DNA from: Candidatus Aenigmatarchaeota archaeon
GTDB taxonomy: Archaea; Aenigmatarchaeota; Aenigmatarchaeia; QMZP01
Assembly (NCBI GenBank): GCA_016867675.1
Contig: VGIZ01000002.1
Coordinates: 1-16,655, forward strand
DNA length: 16,655 nt
Direction of reading: 5' to 3'
The position numbers and the translations under genes are program-made. Shown in pieces: positions 1 through 7,683 of this stretch. The notes below the pieces were generated by a model. It saw only the letters and a program-made list of their open reading frames with translations, was not told where the DNA came from and did no database searches. The stretch's first letter is position 1, and each line of letters opens with the position of its first letter.

Positions 1-1
1 C

Positions 2-595
2 ACCAAGGGCAAGGAGCAGTGCAAGGACAGGGCTGTTGTTGACCTGCCCGCGGACGCCAGGCCTGTCGCCATAAAGTCCGAGCCCTCGCTTTTCACGGAG
101 AAGGAAAAGGTGCTGGTGGAGAGGGCCATGCACAGGCCTGTGGAAAGGTCGTCTGCATCACCGACGCTGGCGGAGCTGGCGGCGAAACAAATGCAGGCAA
201 GACCTGAGCCGGCGGCAGCTCCAGTCCGCCCGCGCAAGCCGACGCTCGGGGTCGCGCCGAAGGCAAAGCCCGCCCCTGCTGAAGTGAGGAAGCCGGCCCC
301 TCAGCAGAAGCCTGCGCAGCCGCAGCAGAAACATGTGCAGCAGCCAGACAGCCTACCGCATCGTCCGAAAGCAGGGCTTTCGGCGAGCCCTGAGACCTCT
401 GTCTCGGCGGCTCCGCGGTCCAGTCCGCCGCAGATTGTCCCGCCGCTGAAGATGACGCCCGAGGAAGCCATCAAGCTTCTGGACCAGCAGCTCTCCGGCA
501 AGATAAACGCCAAGTTCAGCAAGGGCGGCAACGAGGCAAGGACCGACGCCGAGAAGGAAATCATCCGTCGCGCGGTGTGGGGCGGGGGGACTTAG
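2..595 (+). CDS. Partial CDS, C-terminal part of a Pro/Ala-rich protein of unknown function
   Basis: The frame is open from the first bases of the window to a TAG at 593-595, so the start lies upstream and 197 codons are visible. The first 50 or so residues are charged and look globular or helical. They are followed by about 85 residues of low-complexity linker rich in Pro, Ala, Gln and Lys. The end is a short conserved-looking acidic/basic helical tail beginning around MTPEEAIKLLDQQL and finishing AVWGGGT. I see no enzyme motif, membrane segment or signal peptide. GTG (110) and ATG (128) codons occur inside the frame, but the continuous upstream reading makes them internal. The gene converges on the minus-strand operon with a 10-base gap. 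The linker suggests a tethering or multi-domain protein whose main domain is outside the window. I do not recognise the family. Confidence 0.7.
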   Translation, partial: TKGKEQCKDRAVVDLPADARPVAIKSEPSLFTEKEKVLVERAMHRPVERSSASPTLAELAAKQMQARPEPAAAPVRPRKPTLGVAPKAKPAPAEVRKPAPQQKPAQPQQKHVQQPDSLPHRPKAGLSASPETSVSAAPRSSPPQIVPPLKMTPEEAIKLLDQQLSGKINAKFSKGGNEARTDAEKEIIRRAVWGGGT

Positions 596-605
596 AAAGC
601 TGGCG

Positions 606-788
606 TCAGATTACCACTATCTTTGAGGCGTCTTTTGCTGGGACGAATATCCTTTTCTTCCCGCATTCAACTACAACTGATTTTTTGGGGAGCTTCTTTA
701 ACAATTCTGGGTTCTCATCAAGTTTGCGTATGATTTCAAACGCCTCTATGAAACCCTTCCTGATAATTTCATCATTGGTCTCTTTCAT
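606..788 (-). CDS. Small hypothetical protein, 60 aa (possibly DUF5647-like)
   Basis: This is a 60-residue Lys/Glu-rich protein with a helical first half (ending in a segment like LDENPELLKKLP) and a beta-like end (KKSVVVECGKKRIFVP). It contains no catalytic motif, membrane helix or zinc site. The pattern of a helix, then a Pro-containing turn, then a hydrophobic strand vaguely resembles small prokaryotic proteins of the DUF5647 type, but this is from memory and weak. The ATG at 788 is preceded at about 8 bases by GAGG, a plausible ribosome site. The start lies 24 bases after the stop of the previous minus-strand gene, so it is probably the last gene of the ksgA-top6 operon. Confidence 0.6.
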   Translation of the reverse strand: MKETNDEIIRKGFIEAFEIIRKLDENPELLKKLPKKSVVVECGKKRIFVPAKDASKIVVI

Positions 789-812
789 GTCATTCGCCTC
801 TGAACTTCCTGA

Positions 813-1157
813 CTACTTCACCTTCGCCCACCCGTCGAAGTGAATCTTGTCGTCGCTGAAGACCTCGACGACTTTGTAACGACCCCGCGTGCACAGCTTG
901 CCCTCCTCAATCAGGTGGCGGACTTCAGTTATAACGATGCTGGCCTTGGGCCTTGACAGCTGCCCGCCTCCTTTGGTCTCGCAGAGCGGTATTTCGCCCA
1001 GCAGCCAGTAGAGCCGCTGGCCTGTCTTCAAGAACTCGTATTCCTTCCCGGCCTCCAGCTTCTCTGGGATGCACTCCTCCCTGCGGCAGTTCCAGTTCTT
1101 GAACTGCTCCCAGTTCCTCAGCGCGAGGTCAGGGTTGAACTCCACGGAGATGCCCAT
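813..1157 (-). CDS. Conserved-looking hypothetical protein, 114 aa, downstream of top6A
   Basis: I chose the ATG at 1157, giving 114 residues starting MGISVEFNPDLALRNWEQF. A longer frame reaches back to 1244, but it would overlap the end of top6A and adds a composition-poor N-terminus. A TATA-like hexamer at 1179-1184 is centred about 25 bases before 1157, which fits a leaderless start there. The protein is soluble and mixed alpha/beta, with many Lys, Glu and Trp. Cys36-class residues occur in the segment NCRREECIP, and a Gly-Gly-Gly turn (ETKGGGQLSRP) precedes what looks like a strand-rich end. No known active site is visible. Position directly after topoisomerase VI may be an operon link or may only reflect a private promoter. 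Function unknown. Confidence 0.7.
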   Translation of the reverse strand: MGISVEFNPDLALRNWEQFKNWNCRREECIPEKLEAGKEYEFLKTGQRLYWLLGEIPLCETKGGGQLSRPKASIVITEVRHLIEEGKLCTRGRYKVVEVFSDDKIHFDGWAKVK

Positions 1158-1178
1158 GACTAGAATTATAATGCATGG

Positions 1179-1184
1179 ATATAA
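1179..1184 (-). promoter_or_regulatory. TATA-like box for the 114-aa gene
   Basis: On the minus strand the sequence reads GAAAACTTATATCC. An A-rich BRE-like stretch precedes TTATAT, centred about 25 bases upstream of the ATG at 1157. This is the spacing expected for a leaderless archaeal transcript. It also supports the shorter start and an internal promoter within the operon. Confidence 0.5.
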
Positions 1185-1231
1185 GTTTTCCCTGAAGGCT
1201 TTGGAAGAAGAGTCAGCTCCTGTAAAAGCCC

Positions 1232-2332
1232 TCACTCCAGCCACTGCTTCTTCTCTATGCGCTCGGGCAGGTAGGTGTCGGTGATGAAGGAGATGTGCTT
1301 GCGCGACAGGGCTTCCAGTTCCAGCTTGACGTTCTTCTCAACCATGTAGTGCAGCTCCTTCTGCCACTCAGGCTTCTGGAACCACGGATACTTGAGGATT
1401 TCCTTGATTCTGCGCTTGTCCTCCTCGTTGAGCCGGATAATCACTTCCTTCGGCAGCTTGTATTTCTCCCAGTCCATGGCACTCAGGCCGATGAAGCGCG
1501 CGGAAGGGACGGCCATGCGCACAGACTCGTATGCAAGGTTGATGGAGCCCTGCTTGATGACAGAGTAGATGTAGAGCCCCCACGGGTCTGCGTCAACAAG
1601 GACGTAAAGGGGAAGCTTGAGCTCATCGGTCATGCGTCTCAGCAGGCGCCTCACTCCCCTCGGAGGGACGCCCTGCCCGTGGATGATGATGCACTTGTGC
1701 TTCTTCCAGAACTTGTCCTCGTTGAAGCGGCGCCAGACAGCGTCCTTCTCTATGAACAGCACGTACTTGGCCTCGCATTCCTTGAACTGGATGACGTCGG
1801 CCTCGCAGATGCTGGGGATTGCATGCCCGCCAGAGCCCTGCTTCCTGCAGTCTATGTCGTCGCCGCTGTCAACAATCGTGATGTCGCCAACAATCGCGCC
1901 TTTCGAGGAGGCAAACAGATGCAATTCCTCCCTGAGGGCGTCAAAGGAGACTTCGATGTCCTCGATGATGGGGTCGCTCTCACTCTGTTCGTCGAACGTG
2001 TTCTCTTCAGTCTCGCCAATGGTGTGCTTGGTCATGTAGTAGAGGTCACGGATGGACGTGGTCTTGCCCGTTTCTATTATCTCCTTGCACGCGTTCGCCA
2101 CAAGGAATGTCTGCATGAACTTCTTGGCCTGGCCGATGTTGAAGAACGTGCGCGTCTGCTGCTTGTCGCCCAGCTTGATTATCTTGTCCTTCTTGTCGAA
2201 GTAGACGTTTGACAGGCCTCGCAGCGGTATGCTGACCTTGGGGTTCTTCTTGGACTTGGCCATATTGATTATCTCTTCTGCCTCTGTCTCCAACTTCTTT
2301 ATTATCCGCTTGTCCGTTTCCCTTTCTGGCAT
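1232..2332 (-). CDS. top6A: DNA topoisomerase VI subunit A (Spo11-like)
   Basis: This is the DNA-cleaving subunit of type IIB topoisomerase VI. Paired with subunit B it passes one duplex through another to relax supercoils and decatenate chromosomes. The 366-residue length is normal for the family. The winged-helix/CAP part carries SIRDLYYMTKHTI (residues 93-105), with Tyr99 the likely catalytic tyrosine that attacks DNA (Tyr98 is adjacent). The Toprim fold follows, with the metal-binding Glu195 in VLFIEKDAVW and Asp247/Asp249 in VLVDADPWG. All essential residues are present, so the enzyme should be active. The ATG at 2332 follows a purine-rich tract (GAGGAAGGCGAAGG) and lies 64 bases after the top6B stop, the usual B-then-A order. 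The Spo11/Top6A assignment is secure. Confidence 0.97.
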   Translation of the reverse strand: MPERETDKRIIKKLETEAEEIINMAKSKKNPKVSIPLRGLSNVYFDKKDKIIKLGDKQQTRTFFNIGQAKKFMQTFLVANACKEIIETGKTTSIRDLYYMTKHTIGETEENTFDEQSESDPIIEDIEVSFDALREELHLFASSKGAIVGDITIVDSGDDIDCRKQGSGGHAIPSICEADVIQFKECEAKYVLFIEKDAVWRRFNEDKFWKKHKCIIIHGQGVPPRGVRRLLRRMTDELKLPLYVLVDADPWGLYIYSVIKQGSINLAYESVRMAVPSARFIGLSAMDWEKYKLPKEVIIRLNEEDKRRIKEILKYPWFQKPEWQKELHYMVEKNVKLELEALSRKHISFITDTYLPERIEKKQWLE

Positions 2333-2396
2333 AACCTTCGCCTTCCTCTTTATGACGGAACCGCCTGTTTATCTTGGTTGATGCGGTGTGTAAATT

Positions 2397-4088
2397 TTAT
2401 TCTTCGCTTCCCTCCGATTCCTCTTCCATCTCCTCGCCTTCGGCACCGCCTTCGCCTACGGGCTTTTTCTTGGCCTTCGGCTTCTTATCCGTGCTCTTAT
2501 CTATGACAGGCTCGCCCTCCTCGCCTCCGAGGTCGCCGGAAATATACATCTCCTCCGCGAGTTCCATGAGTATCTTGTAGATGTCGGCCTTCTTCTTGCC
2601 TGTCAGGGCTGCCAGCGACTGCGCCAGCTCGTCCGAGTAGTTCCTGAACATCTCCTTCTTCTTCGCAGCCTCCACGCTCCTGAACTTCTTGTTGAGGTAG
2701 AGCTGCATCTTCCTCGCAGCCTCTTGTATTGCAAGCTTCAGCTCCTTTATTATGACAGGATAGCTCGCGACAGCCTCCTTGGACTCGGACGTGAACGGCA
2801 CCCAGACGCTGAATATGTGCACGAATATCGCGACAGGTCCTGTCGGCAGCTTGTCAGCGTCAATCCCGTAGCGCTTCCAGTCTATGCCCATGATGGACTT
2901 GGTGATGGCGCAGTCTCCTGCCTGGTAAAGCAGCGGCACGCGGTTTGCCAGGCGCATTATCCGCGGCTCGGTTATGGAACCGCCGTAGGCAAGCCCGACC
3001 TCCACCTGGAAGGGCCAGCCGCGGTAGACAGAAGGGGGCCTTGTGACAGCCGCCATGTACTCGGGTGCCAGCTCCTTCTTCAGTCCGTTGAGTATGAAGT
3101 CCTCGCCGAGCGGCGAGAGGCAGTCTGTCGGCGGCCGCATGAGTTTGGTTTCCTTGATGGTCTTGACCAGCTTGACAACCTCTTCATCAGTCACCCTCTT
3201 CGGGTGCGTCACAGGATCCACGCCCGCCTTCTTGCATATCTCGTCAGCTGTCTGCTTGCCAACGCGTGAGAACTCGGTCTGCATGAATGTGGAGATTGAG
3301 CGCGCCTTGCTGTCGTGCAGCATCCTTGAGAACATGCCTATCTCCACGCCGTAGAGGTGCGGCTGGATTTCCGTGGGCTCAGGCGGCAGCTTCTCCACAC
3401 CGCGCTGGAACTCCGCCCGTCCTGTCGGCGAATCAAATATGATGTGCGCGTAGGGGTTTGCTATCGCCGTCTGCTTGAGGTATTCAAGCACAGACTGCTT
3501 GTGCTCGCGGTAAATCCCTTCGCAGACGAAGGTTATCTGCACGCCCTTCCACTTGCCCTCGTTGGGTATGGTGTCTTCCTCGATTATGATTGCCTCGTTC
3601 TTCTTCACGTCTATCTTCAGCTTGTACCTGTGCAGCTTGCCGTCGCCTGTGGAGCTGACGACCTCCGTGGGCTCGCCTGTGGTCAGCTGCGAGTAGAGCA
3701 CGGCGCCGCTCACCCCGATGCCCTGCTGTCCGCGATTTTGACGCAGCTTGTGGAACTTGGAGCCGTAGAGGAGCGAGCCGAAGACCTTGGGTATCTGGGC
3801 CTTGGTTATGCCCGGCCCGTTGTCCTTGACGATTATCTTGTACTTCTCCTTGTCCAGCTCCTCGACCTTGACGTAGACCTCGGGCAGTATGCGCGCCTCC
3901 TCTGTCGCGTCAAGGGCGTTGTCAACAGCCTCCTTGACGATGATGAGCAGCACCTTTATCTTGTTGTCGTAGCCCAGCAGGTGGCGGTTCTTCTCGAAAA
4001 ACTCCGATATGGAGATGGACTTCTGGTGCTGCGCCAGTTCCTGCGCTGTCTTGATGTCTTCTGCCATAAGACCACATAAGCCGGTCAT
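2397..4088 (-). CDS. top6B: DNA topoisomerase VI subunit B (GHKL ATPase)
   Basis: This is the ATP-driven gate of topoisomerase VI, 563 residues. The GHKL fold is complete: the N-box EAVDNALDA (Asn57, Mg2+), the DNGPGI motif at 89-94, and the glycine-rich lid RGQQGIGVSG around 119-128. A helix-two-turn-helix region follows (about 265-300). The transducer domain carries the switch lysine Lys437 in PFTSESKEA. The last ~43 residues are a Lys then Glu/Gly-rich acidic tail that is not part of the catalytic core. The ATG at 4088 overlaps the ksgA TGA as ATGA, which suggests translational coupling. A second Met eight codons in (4067) is an alternative start. Neither has a clear Shine-Dalgarno site. 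Confidence 0.97.
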   Translation of the reverse strand: MTGLCGLMAEDIKTAQELAQHQKSISISEFFEKNRHLLGYDNKIKVLLIIVKEAVDNALDATEEARILPEVYVKVEELDKEKYKIIVKDNGPGITKAQIPKVFGSLLYGSKFHKLRQNRGQQGIGVSGAVLYSQLTTGEPTEVVSSTGDGKLHRYKLKIDVKKNEAIIIEEDTIPNEGKWKGVQITFVCEGIYREHKQSVLEYLKQTAIANPYAHIIFDSPTGRAEFQRGVEKLPPEPTEIQPHLYGVEIGMFSRMLHDSKARSISTFMQTEFSRVGKQTADEICKKAGVDPVTHPKRVTDEEVVKLVKTIKETKLMRPPTDCLSPLGEDFILNGLKKELAPEYMAAVTRPPSVYRGWPFQVEVGLAYGGSITEPRIMRLANRVPLLYQAGDCAITKSIMGIDWKRYGIDADKLPTGPVAIFVHIFSVWVPFTSESKEAVASYPVIIKELKLAIQEAARKMQLYLNKKFRSVEAAKKKEMFRNYSDELAQSLAALTGKKKADIYKILMELAEEMYISGDLGGEEGEPVIDKSTDKKPKAKKKPVGEGGAEGEEMEEESEGSEE

Positions 4089-4810
4089 TTGAGTTTGGAG
4101 ATTAATTGTCGCAGGTCATTTAAATCCATGTCAGCGACCCGCTTTTCACCGATGATATTACTTAATTCCATGCCTTTTATTGCTTCGCGGGCCTGGTTTT
4201 TCGTGCATTTTTTCGCCTCAACAAGGGCCTCCATGATAGCGTTTTTCACCAGCCTGTTTGGCTGCAGGAGCACCTGCCTGAGCACGGATTTTTTCGGCCT
4301 TATGGACACCATAACCGATTCCGTGTCAGGCTGCGGGGAGAAGGCTGCCTTCGGCACCTTGAACATCTCCCTGATTTCAAAGAAGATGCGGCTCTCAAGG
4401 CCAAGCCTGCTGTCAGACCTCAGCCTTTCGTAAAACCCTTCAGGTATTGTCAGAATGGCCAGCTCAAAATCAATCACCCGCAGCGCCTGCATCAGCGGCT
4501 CGCATATGGCGTATGGGATGTTGGCCACAATCTTGTTGAATTTTGTTTTCCTGATTAGTTTCAGCGCGTTGCCCTCGATTATCTCAACATTCCTGCTGCC
4601 CGAAAACCTTTCCTTCAGGACTGATGCAAGCTCATGGTCAATCTCAACAGCTGTGACCTTCGCGCCCGCTTGCGCGAGCGCCCTCGTCAGGTTCCCCGTG
4701 CCTGCGCCGATTTCGAGGACGCGGTTTTTTGGCGTCAATTCTGCTGCCCTGGCTATCCTATCAAGCATTCTCGGATCTGTCATGAAGTGCTGGTCAAGCG
4801 AAACCTTCAT
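4085..4810 (-). CDS. ksgA: rRNA adenine N6,N6-dimethyltransferase (KsgA/Dim1 family)
   Basis: It dimethylates the two adjacent adenines of the last helix of 16S rRNA during small-subunit maturation, using S-adenosylmethionine. It has the family start with QHF at 7-9, the SAM-binding loop VLEIGAGTGN at 31-40, an acidic ribose-binding Glu56, and the target-base motif NIPY at 97-100. The later FSPQP...ESVMV segment at 158-168 is also family-typical. At 241 residues it is somewhat shorter than bacterial KsgA (about 270), with a small C-terminal domain. It is the first gene of the operon with top6B and top6A. A TATA-like box at 4844-4850 sits about 37 bases before the ATG at 4810, leaving a leader of roughly 10 bases. 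Confidence 0.95.
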   Translation of the reverse strand: MKVSLDQHFMTDPRMLDRIARAAELTPKNRVLEIGAGTGNLTRALAQAGAKVTAVEIDHELASVLKERFSGSRNVEIIEGNALKLIRKTKFNKIVANIPYAICEPLMQALRVIDFELAILTIPEGFYERLRSDSRLGLESRIFFEIREMFKVPKAAFSPQPDTESVMVSIRPKKSVLRQVLLQPNRLVKNAIMEALVEAKKCTKNQAREAIKGMELSNIIGEKRVADMDLNDLRQLISKLK

Positions 4811-4830
4811 AATTAGAATTGGTTTCTACG

Positions 4831-4850
4831 TTTATCAAGTATCAATATAA
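4831..4850. promoter_or_regulatory. Divergent promoter between ksgA and the DRG gene
   Basis: The 50-base gap holds two overlapping TATA-like elements. On the plus strand, TTTATCA at 4831-4837 is centred 27 bases before the ATG at 4861. On the minus strand, TTATATT (4850 down to 4844) would start transcription near 4820, just ahead of the ksgA ATG. The boxes are so close that binding of TBP at one could exclude the other. This mutual exclusion is an inference. Confidence 0.5.
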
Positions 4851-4860
4851 TCTGGATACC

Positions 4861-5997
4861 ATGGTCATCGGCAAGCACACCAAGGGGAAGGAACACAAGG
4901 CTGGGAAAGCCGTCCCTGTCAGCAACAAGGAGGAGGAGATAAGAAAGATAGAGGAAGAGCTGTCGACGACGAAGTACAACAAGGCGACGCAGAAGCACTT
5001 CGCTGTGCTGAAGGCCAAGCTGGCGAGGCTGAAGGAGTCTGCGGAGAAGGCGAGCGGAGGCGCGCAGGGGCTTGGCTATGGCCTGAAGAAGGAGGGCGAC
5101 GCGACGGTGCTGCTGGTTGGCTTCCCGTCAGTGGGAAAGAGCACGCTTCTCAACGCCATAACCAATGCCGAGTCCAAGGTGGCCGCCTATGACTTCACGA
5201 CGCTGGTCGTGGTGCCTGGCATGCTGGATTACAAGAACACCAAGATACAGGTTTTCGACATACCCGGGCTCGTCGAGGGCGCGCACGAGGGCAGGGGCCG
5301 CGGCAGGGAGGTCATGTCTGTCGCAAGGTCAGGCGACATGATAATCCTGCTGCTTGACGCAGGGAAGGACGCGAGGAAGCAGATGGATATAATGGAGGCC
5401 GAGCTGTATGACGCGGGCTTCAGGCTGAACCAGCGCCCTCCTGACGTGATGATAAAGAAGAAGAGCACCGGCGGCTTCGACGTTTCAAGCTCGGTCAGGC
5501 TGACCCATCTTGACAAGGACATGGTGAAGTCCATGCTTCAGGAGTTCAGCATACATAACGCGGACGTGCTGATAAGGCAGGACATCACCATTGACCAGCT
5601 GGTTGACTGCATCATGAGAAACAGGATTTACATACCCTGCATCACCGTCGTCAACAAGATAGACGCGGCGCCTGCGCCTGAGCTCGGCAGGCGATGCATA
5701 CCCATCTCAGCCGACAGGGGTATCAACCTTGACGCGCTCAAGGAGGAGGTATGGAGGCGGCTGGAGTTCAAGCGCATCTATCTCAAGAGGATTGGCCGTG
5801 AGCCTGACATGAAGGAACCGCTGGTCATGCGCGGCGACGTGACCGCAGAGTCCGTCGCCATGCGCATCCACAGGGAGATGGCCAGGAACTTCCGCTTCGC
5901 GCGCATCTGGGGCCCGAGCGCGCGCTTTCCCGGCCAGAAGGTGGGCATGCGCCAGAGGCTGCAGGACGGGGATGTTGTTGAACTCCATACCAAATGA
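4861..5997 (+). CDS. drg: DRG-family GTPase with TGS domain
   Basis: This is an Obg-superfamily GTPase of the DRG branch, which is conserved in archaea and eukaryotes and is linked to ribosomes and translation. From the ATG at 4861 it has 378 residues. A Lys/Glu-rich helical N-terminal region contains NKATQKHFAVLKAKLARLK (40-58). Then come the G1 P-loop GFPSVGKS (87-94), the switch Thr in DFTTLVVVPG (111-120), G3 DIPG (133-136), G4 NKID (265-268), a G5-like ISA near 282-284, and a C-terminal TGS domain (about 305-378) ending DGDVVELHTK. A TTG in frame at 4819 would extend it, but the TATA spacing favours 4861. The first ~22 residues (basic, KHTKGKEHKAGK) precede the point where I would expect DRG to begin and may be a lineage-specific RNA- or ribosome-binding extension. 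Confidence 0.95.
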   Translation: MVIGKHTKGKEHKAGKAVPVSNKEEEIRKIEEELSTTKYNKATQKHFAVLKAKLARLKESAEKASGGAQGLGYGLKKEGDATVLLVGFPSVGKSTLLNAITNAESKVAAYDFTTLVVVPGMLDYKNTKIQVFDIPGLVEGAHEGRGRGREVMSVARSGDMIILLLDAGKDARKQMDIMEAELYDAGFRLNQRPPDVMIKKKSTGGFDVSSSVRLTHLDKDMVKSMLQEFSIHNADVLIRQDITIDQLVDCIMRNRIYIPCITVVNKIDAAPAPELGRRCIPISADRGINLDALKEEVWRRLEFKRIYLKRIGREPDMKEPLVMRGDVTAESVAMRIHREMARNFRFARIWGPSARFPGQKVGMRQRLQDGDVVELHTK

Positions 5998-6177
5998 ACC
6001 TGAATTTGAGTTTCACGTCGACCCCACTGAAAGGATCCGCCAGTCGCCTTCTCAATGGCGACTGGTCCGCGAATGCGGACTTGGAGTCCGATGAGCTGCA
6101 CGTGAAATGGTATCATGGCATCAGCCCGAGCATTACGCCCATACGCGGAACCCTGCCCGAGGCAGAGGGCGCAAAGC
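5998..6177. other. Hairpin-rich spacer, possible noncoding RNA or tiny ORF
   Basis: This 180-base stretch after the DRG stop contains consecutive inverted repeats. CCAGTCGCC/GGCGACTGG (6040-6048 and 6057-6065, loop 8) is a perfect 9-bp stem. TCCGC-GAAT-GCGGA is at 6066-6079. GGACT/AGTCC (6077-6089) overlaps and competes with it. A bulged CCCTGCC/GGCAGAGGG hairpin lies near 6151-6169. A 63-codon frame (5994-6185, start overlapping the DRG stop as ATGA) also crosses it, but the translation shows no recognisable features. I favour structured RNA or a termination/processing region over a gene. The first bases (GAATTTGAGTTTCA, 6002-6015) nearly match 10487-10500. Confidence 0.45.
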
Positions 6178-6184
6178 TTAAATA
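6178..6184 (+). promoter_or_regulatory. TATA-like box for the ATPase-DUF234 gene
   Basis: TTAAATA is centred 26 bases before the ATG at 6207, the spacing of a leaderless archaeal transcript. It supports 6207 over the in-frame TTG at 6186. Confidence 0.5.
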
Positions 6185-6206
6185 GTTGAATTACGAGTAT
6201 ATACTT

Positions 6207-7628
6207 ATGGTTCAGTTCATCAACAGGGAAAGGGAACTGGAATTCTTGGAAGGGAGGTGCAGGTCCGGCGAAGCCGAGCTCATAGTGCTGTACGGCAGGC
6301 GGAGGGTGGGCAAGACCGAGCTCATCCGCAGGTTCGGCGAAGGGTGGAAGATGATGTATTTCCTTGGCCGGCTGGAGGCCAGGGAGGAGACGCTGAGAAG
6401 GTTCAGCAGCACGCTTGCCGAATCCTTTGGCGACAGCAGGCTTATGAGCAACCCGCTCCGCGACTGGGATGCCGCGTTTGAATACCTAGCTGAAAAGTCC
6501 GCACAAAGGGTGGTTCTGGCAATCGATGAGTTCCCATTCATGGCCGAGAGGTTCCCCGAGATTGTCTCTGTGCTGCAGGACAAATGGGACAACAGGCTGA
6601 AGTCGTCCATGCTCATGCTCATCCTTTCCGGCTCCAGCGTAGGGATGATGGAGAAGCATGCGCTGGACTACAAGAGCCCGCTCTATGGCAGGAGGACAGG
6701 CCAATGGAAGTTGGACAAGATGGGGATAGGGCATTTGGGAGCCTTCTTCCCGGGCTATGGCATGGAGGACATCGTCAGGCTGTTCGCCTGCCTTGATGCA
6801 ATCCCGGGGTATCTCGTCAAGTTCTCGCCGGACAAATCCATCGCGGACAACATCAGGGAGCGGATGCTCTCGAAGGGCGAGTTCCTGTACGAAGAGGTTG
6901 AAATACTGATGAGGGAGGAGCTGCGCGACCCCTCGAATTACATGACCATACTAGCGTCCGTCGCGGGTGGGGTGTCATCATTTGGCGAGATTTGCAGCAG
7001 GAGCCGCCTTGAAAAGAGCCTGGTCTCGAAATACCTGCACGTGCTTGAAAGGCTGGGGATAGTGGAGAAGAGGCTGCCGATCACGGCCACTGCCAAGGCC
7101 GTGCTCAAGTCCAGCGGCGCGCTCTACTCCATGAAGGACAATTTCTTCGACTTCTGGTTCCGGTTCGTATACCCGAACAGGCAGGAGCTTGAAAGGGGCG
7201 CGGCGCGGCAGGTATCCGAAGCCATCATGCCGGACTTCGAGCGCTACGTGAGCAGAAAATTTGAGGATTTTGCCGCGGAGTTCGTTTCGCTCGGCCACGC
7301 GGGGACATTCGGTAGGGTCGGGAAATGGTGGGGTAAGAGTAGGGAGGGTAATATAATGGAGATAGACGTGGCGGCTGTCAATGAAAAGTCGGGCAATGCG
7401 CTTTTCGGGGAGTGTAAATGGCAGAGGGGTGTGAATGCTCTTAAGGTGGCGGAGGCTCTGGCTGGGAAGGTGGAGGCTGCCGCGCCTAGGGCAGGCAAGG
7501 TCACGCTGGCTATCTTCGCCAAGTCGTTCTCGAAGAGGGTTGCCAAGCTCGAGGGGAGAAGGGTGTTGTGCTTCGACCTGAAAGACATGGAAAGGGCGCT
7601 GTCCGCGCGCGCGAAGAAGCGGTGTTGA
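6207..7628 (+). CDS. Archaeal ATPase fused to DUF234 (nuclease-like) domain
   Basis: A 473-residue P-loop protein of the archaeal ATPase (STAND-like) plus DUF234 architecture, a family much expanded in archaea with no agreed function. The N-terminus has the family signature FINREREL (4-11). Walker A is GRRRVGKT (30-37), Walker B VVLAIDEF (102-109), and a sensor-like strand LILSGSSVGMM follows (138-148). A winged-helix segment lies near 245-305. The C-terminal DUF234 part has the residue pattern of PD-(D/E)xK nucleases: Glu residues near 353-358, Asp387 in MEIDVAAV, and Glu402-x-Lys404 in FGECKW. All these are intact, so an ATP-controlled nuclease is plausible; that activity is inference. Adjacent genes include another nuclease-like protein and a HerA-like motor. 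Confidence 0.9.
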   Translation: MVQFINRERELEFLEGRCRSGEAELIVLYGRRRVGKTELIRRFGEGWKMMYFLGRLEAREETLRRFSSTLAESFGDSRLMSNPLRDWDAAFEYLAEKSAQRVVLAIDEFPFMAERFPEIVSVLQDKWDNRLKSSMLMLILSGSSVGMMEKHALDYKSPLYGRRTGQWKLDKMGIGHLGAFFPGYGMEDIVRLFACLDAIPGYLVKFSPDKSIADNIRERMLSKGEFLYEEVEILMREELRDPSNYMTILASVAGGVSSFGEICSRSRLEKSLVSKYLHVLERLGIVEKRLPITATAKAVLKSSGALYSMKDNFFDFWFRFVYPNRQELERGAARQVSEAIMPDFERYVSRKFEDFAAEFVSLGHAGTFGRVGKWWGKSREGNIMEIDVAAVNEKSGNALFGECKWQRGVNALKVAEALAGKVEAAAPRAGKVTLAIFAKSFSKRVAKLEGRRVLCFDLKDMERALSARAKKRC

Positions 7629-7683
7629 GCCATGGCGGGACGGGAATATTTTGGAACTTCACACAAAATAGGCATCAATTGGA

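Noticed and set aside
1295..2212. Long plus-strand open frame (305 codons) opposite top6A
   Set aside because: It is the antisense shadow of a clearly identified gene; the translation has no recognisable motif.
3357..4079. Plus-strand frame of 240 codons opposite top6B
   Set aside because: It is a Leu/Val-rich antisense shadow caused by the GC-rich codon use of top6B.
5994..6185. 63-codon frame as a confident gene
   Set aside because: The translation shows no conserved-looking pattern and the DNA is dominated by inverted repeats; noted only as an alternative within the spacer.
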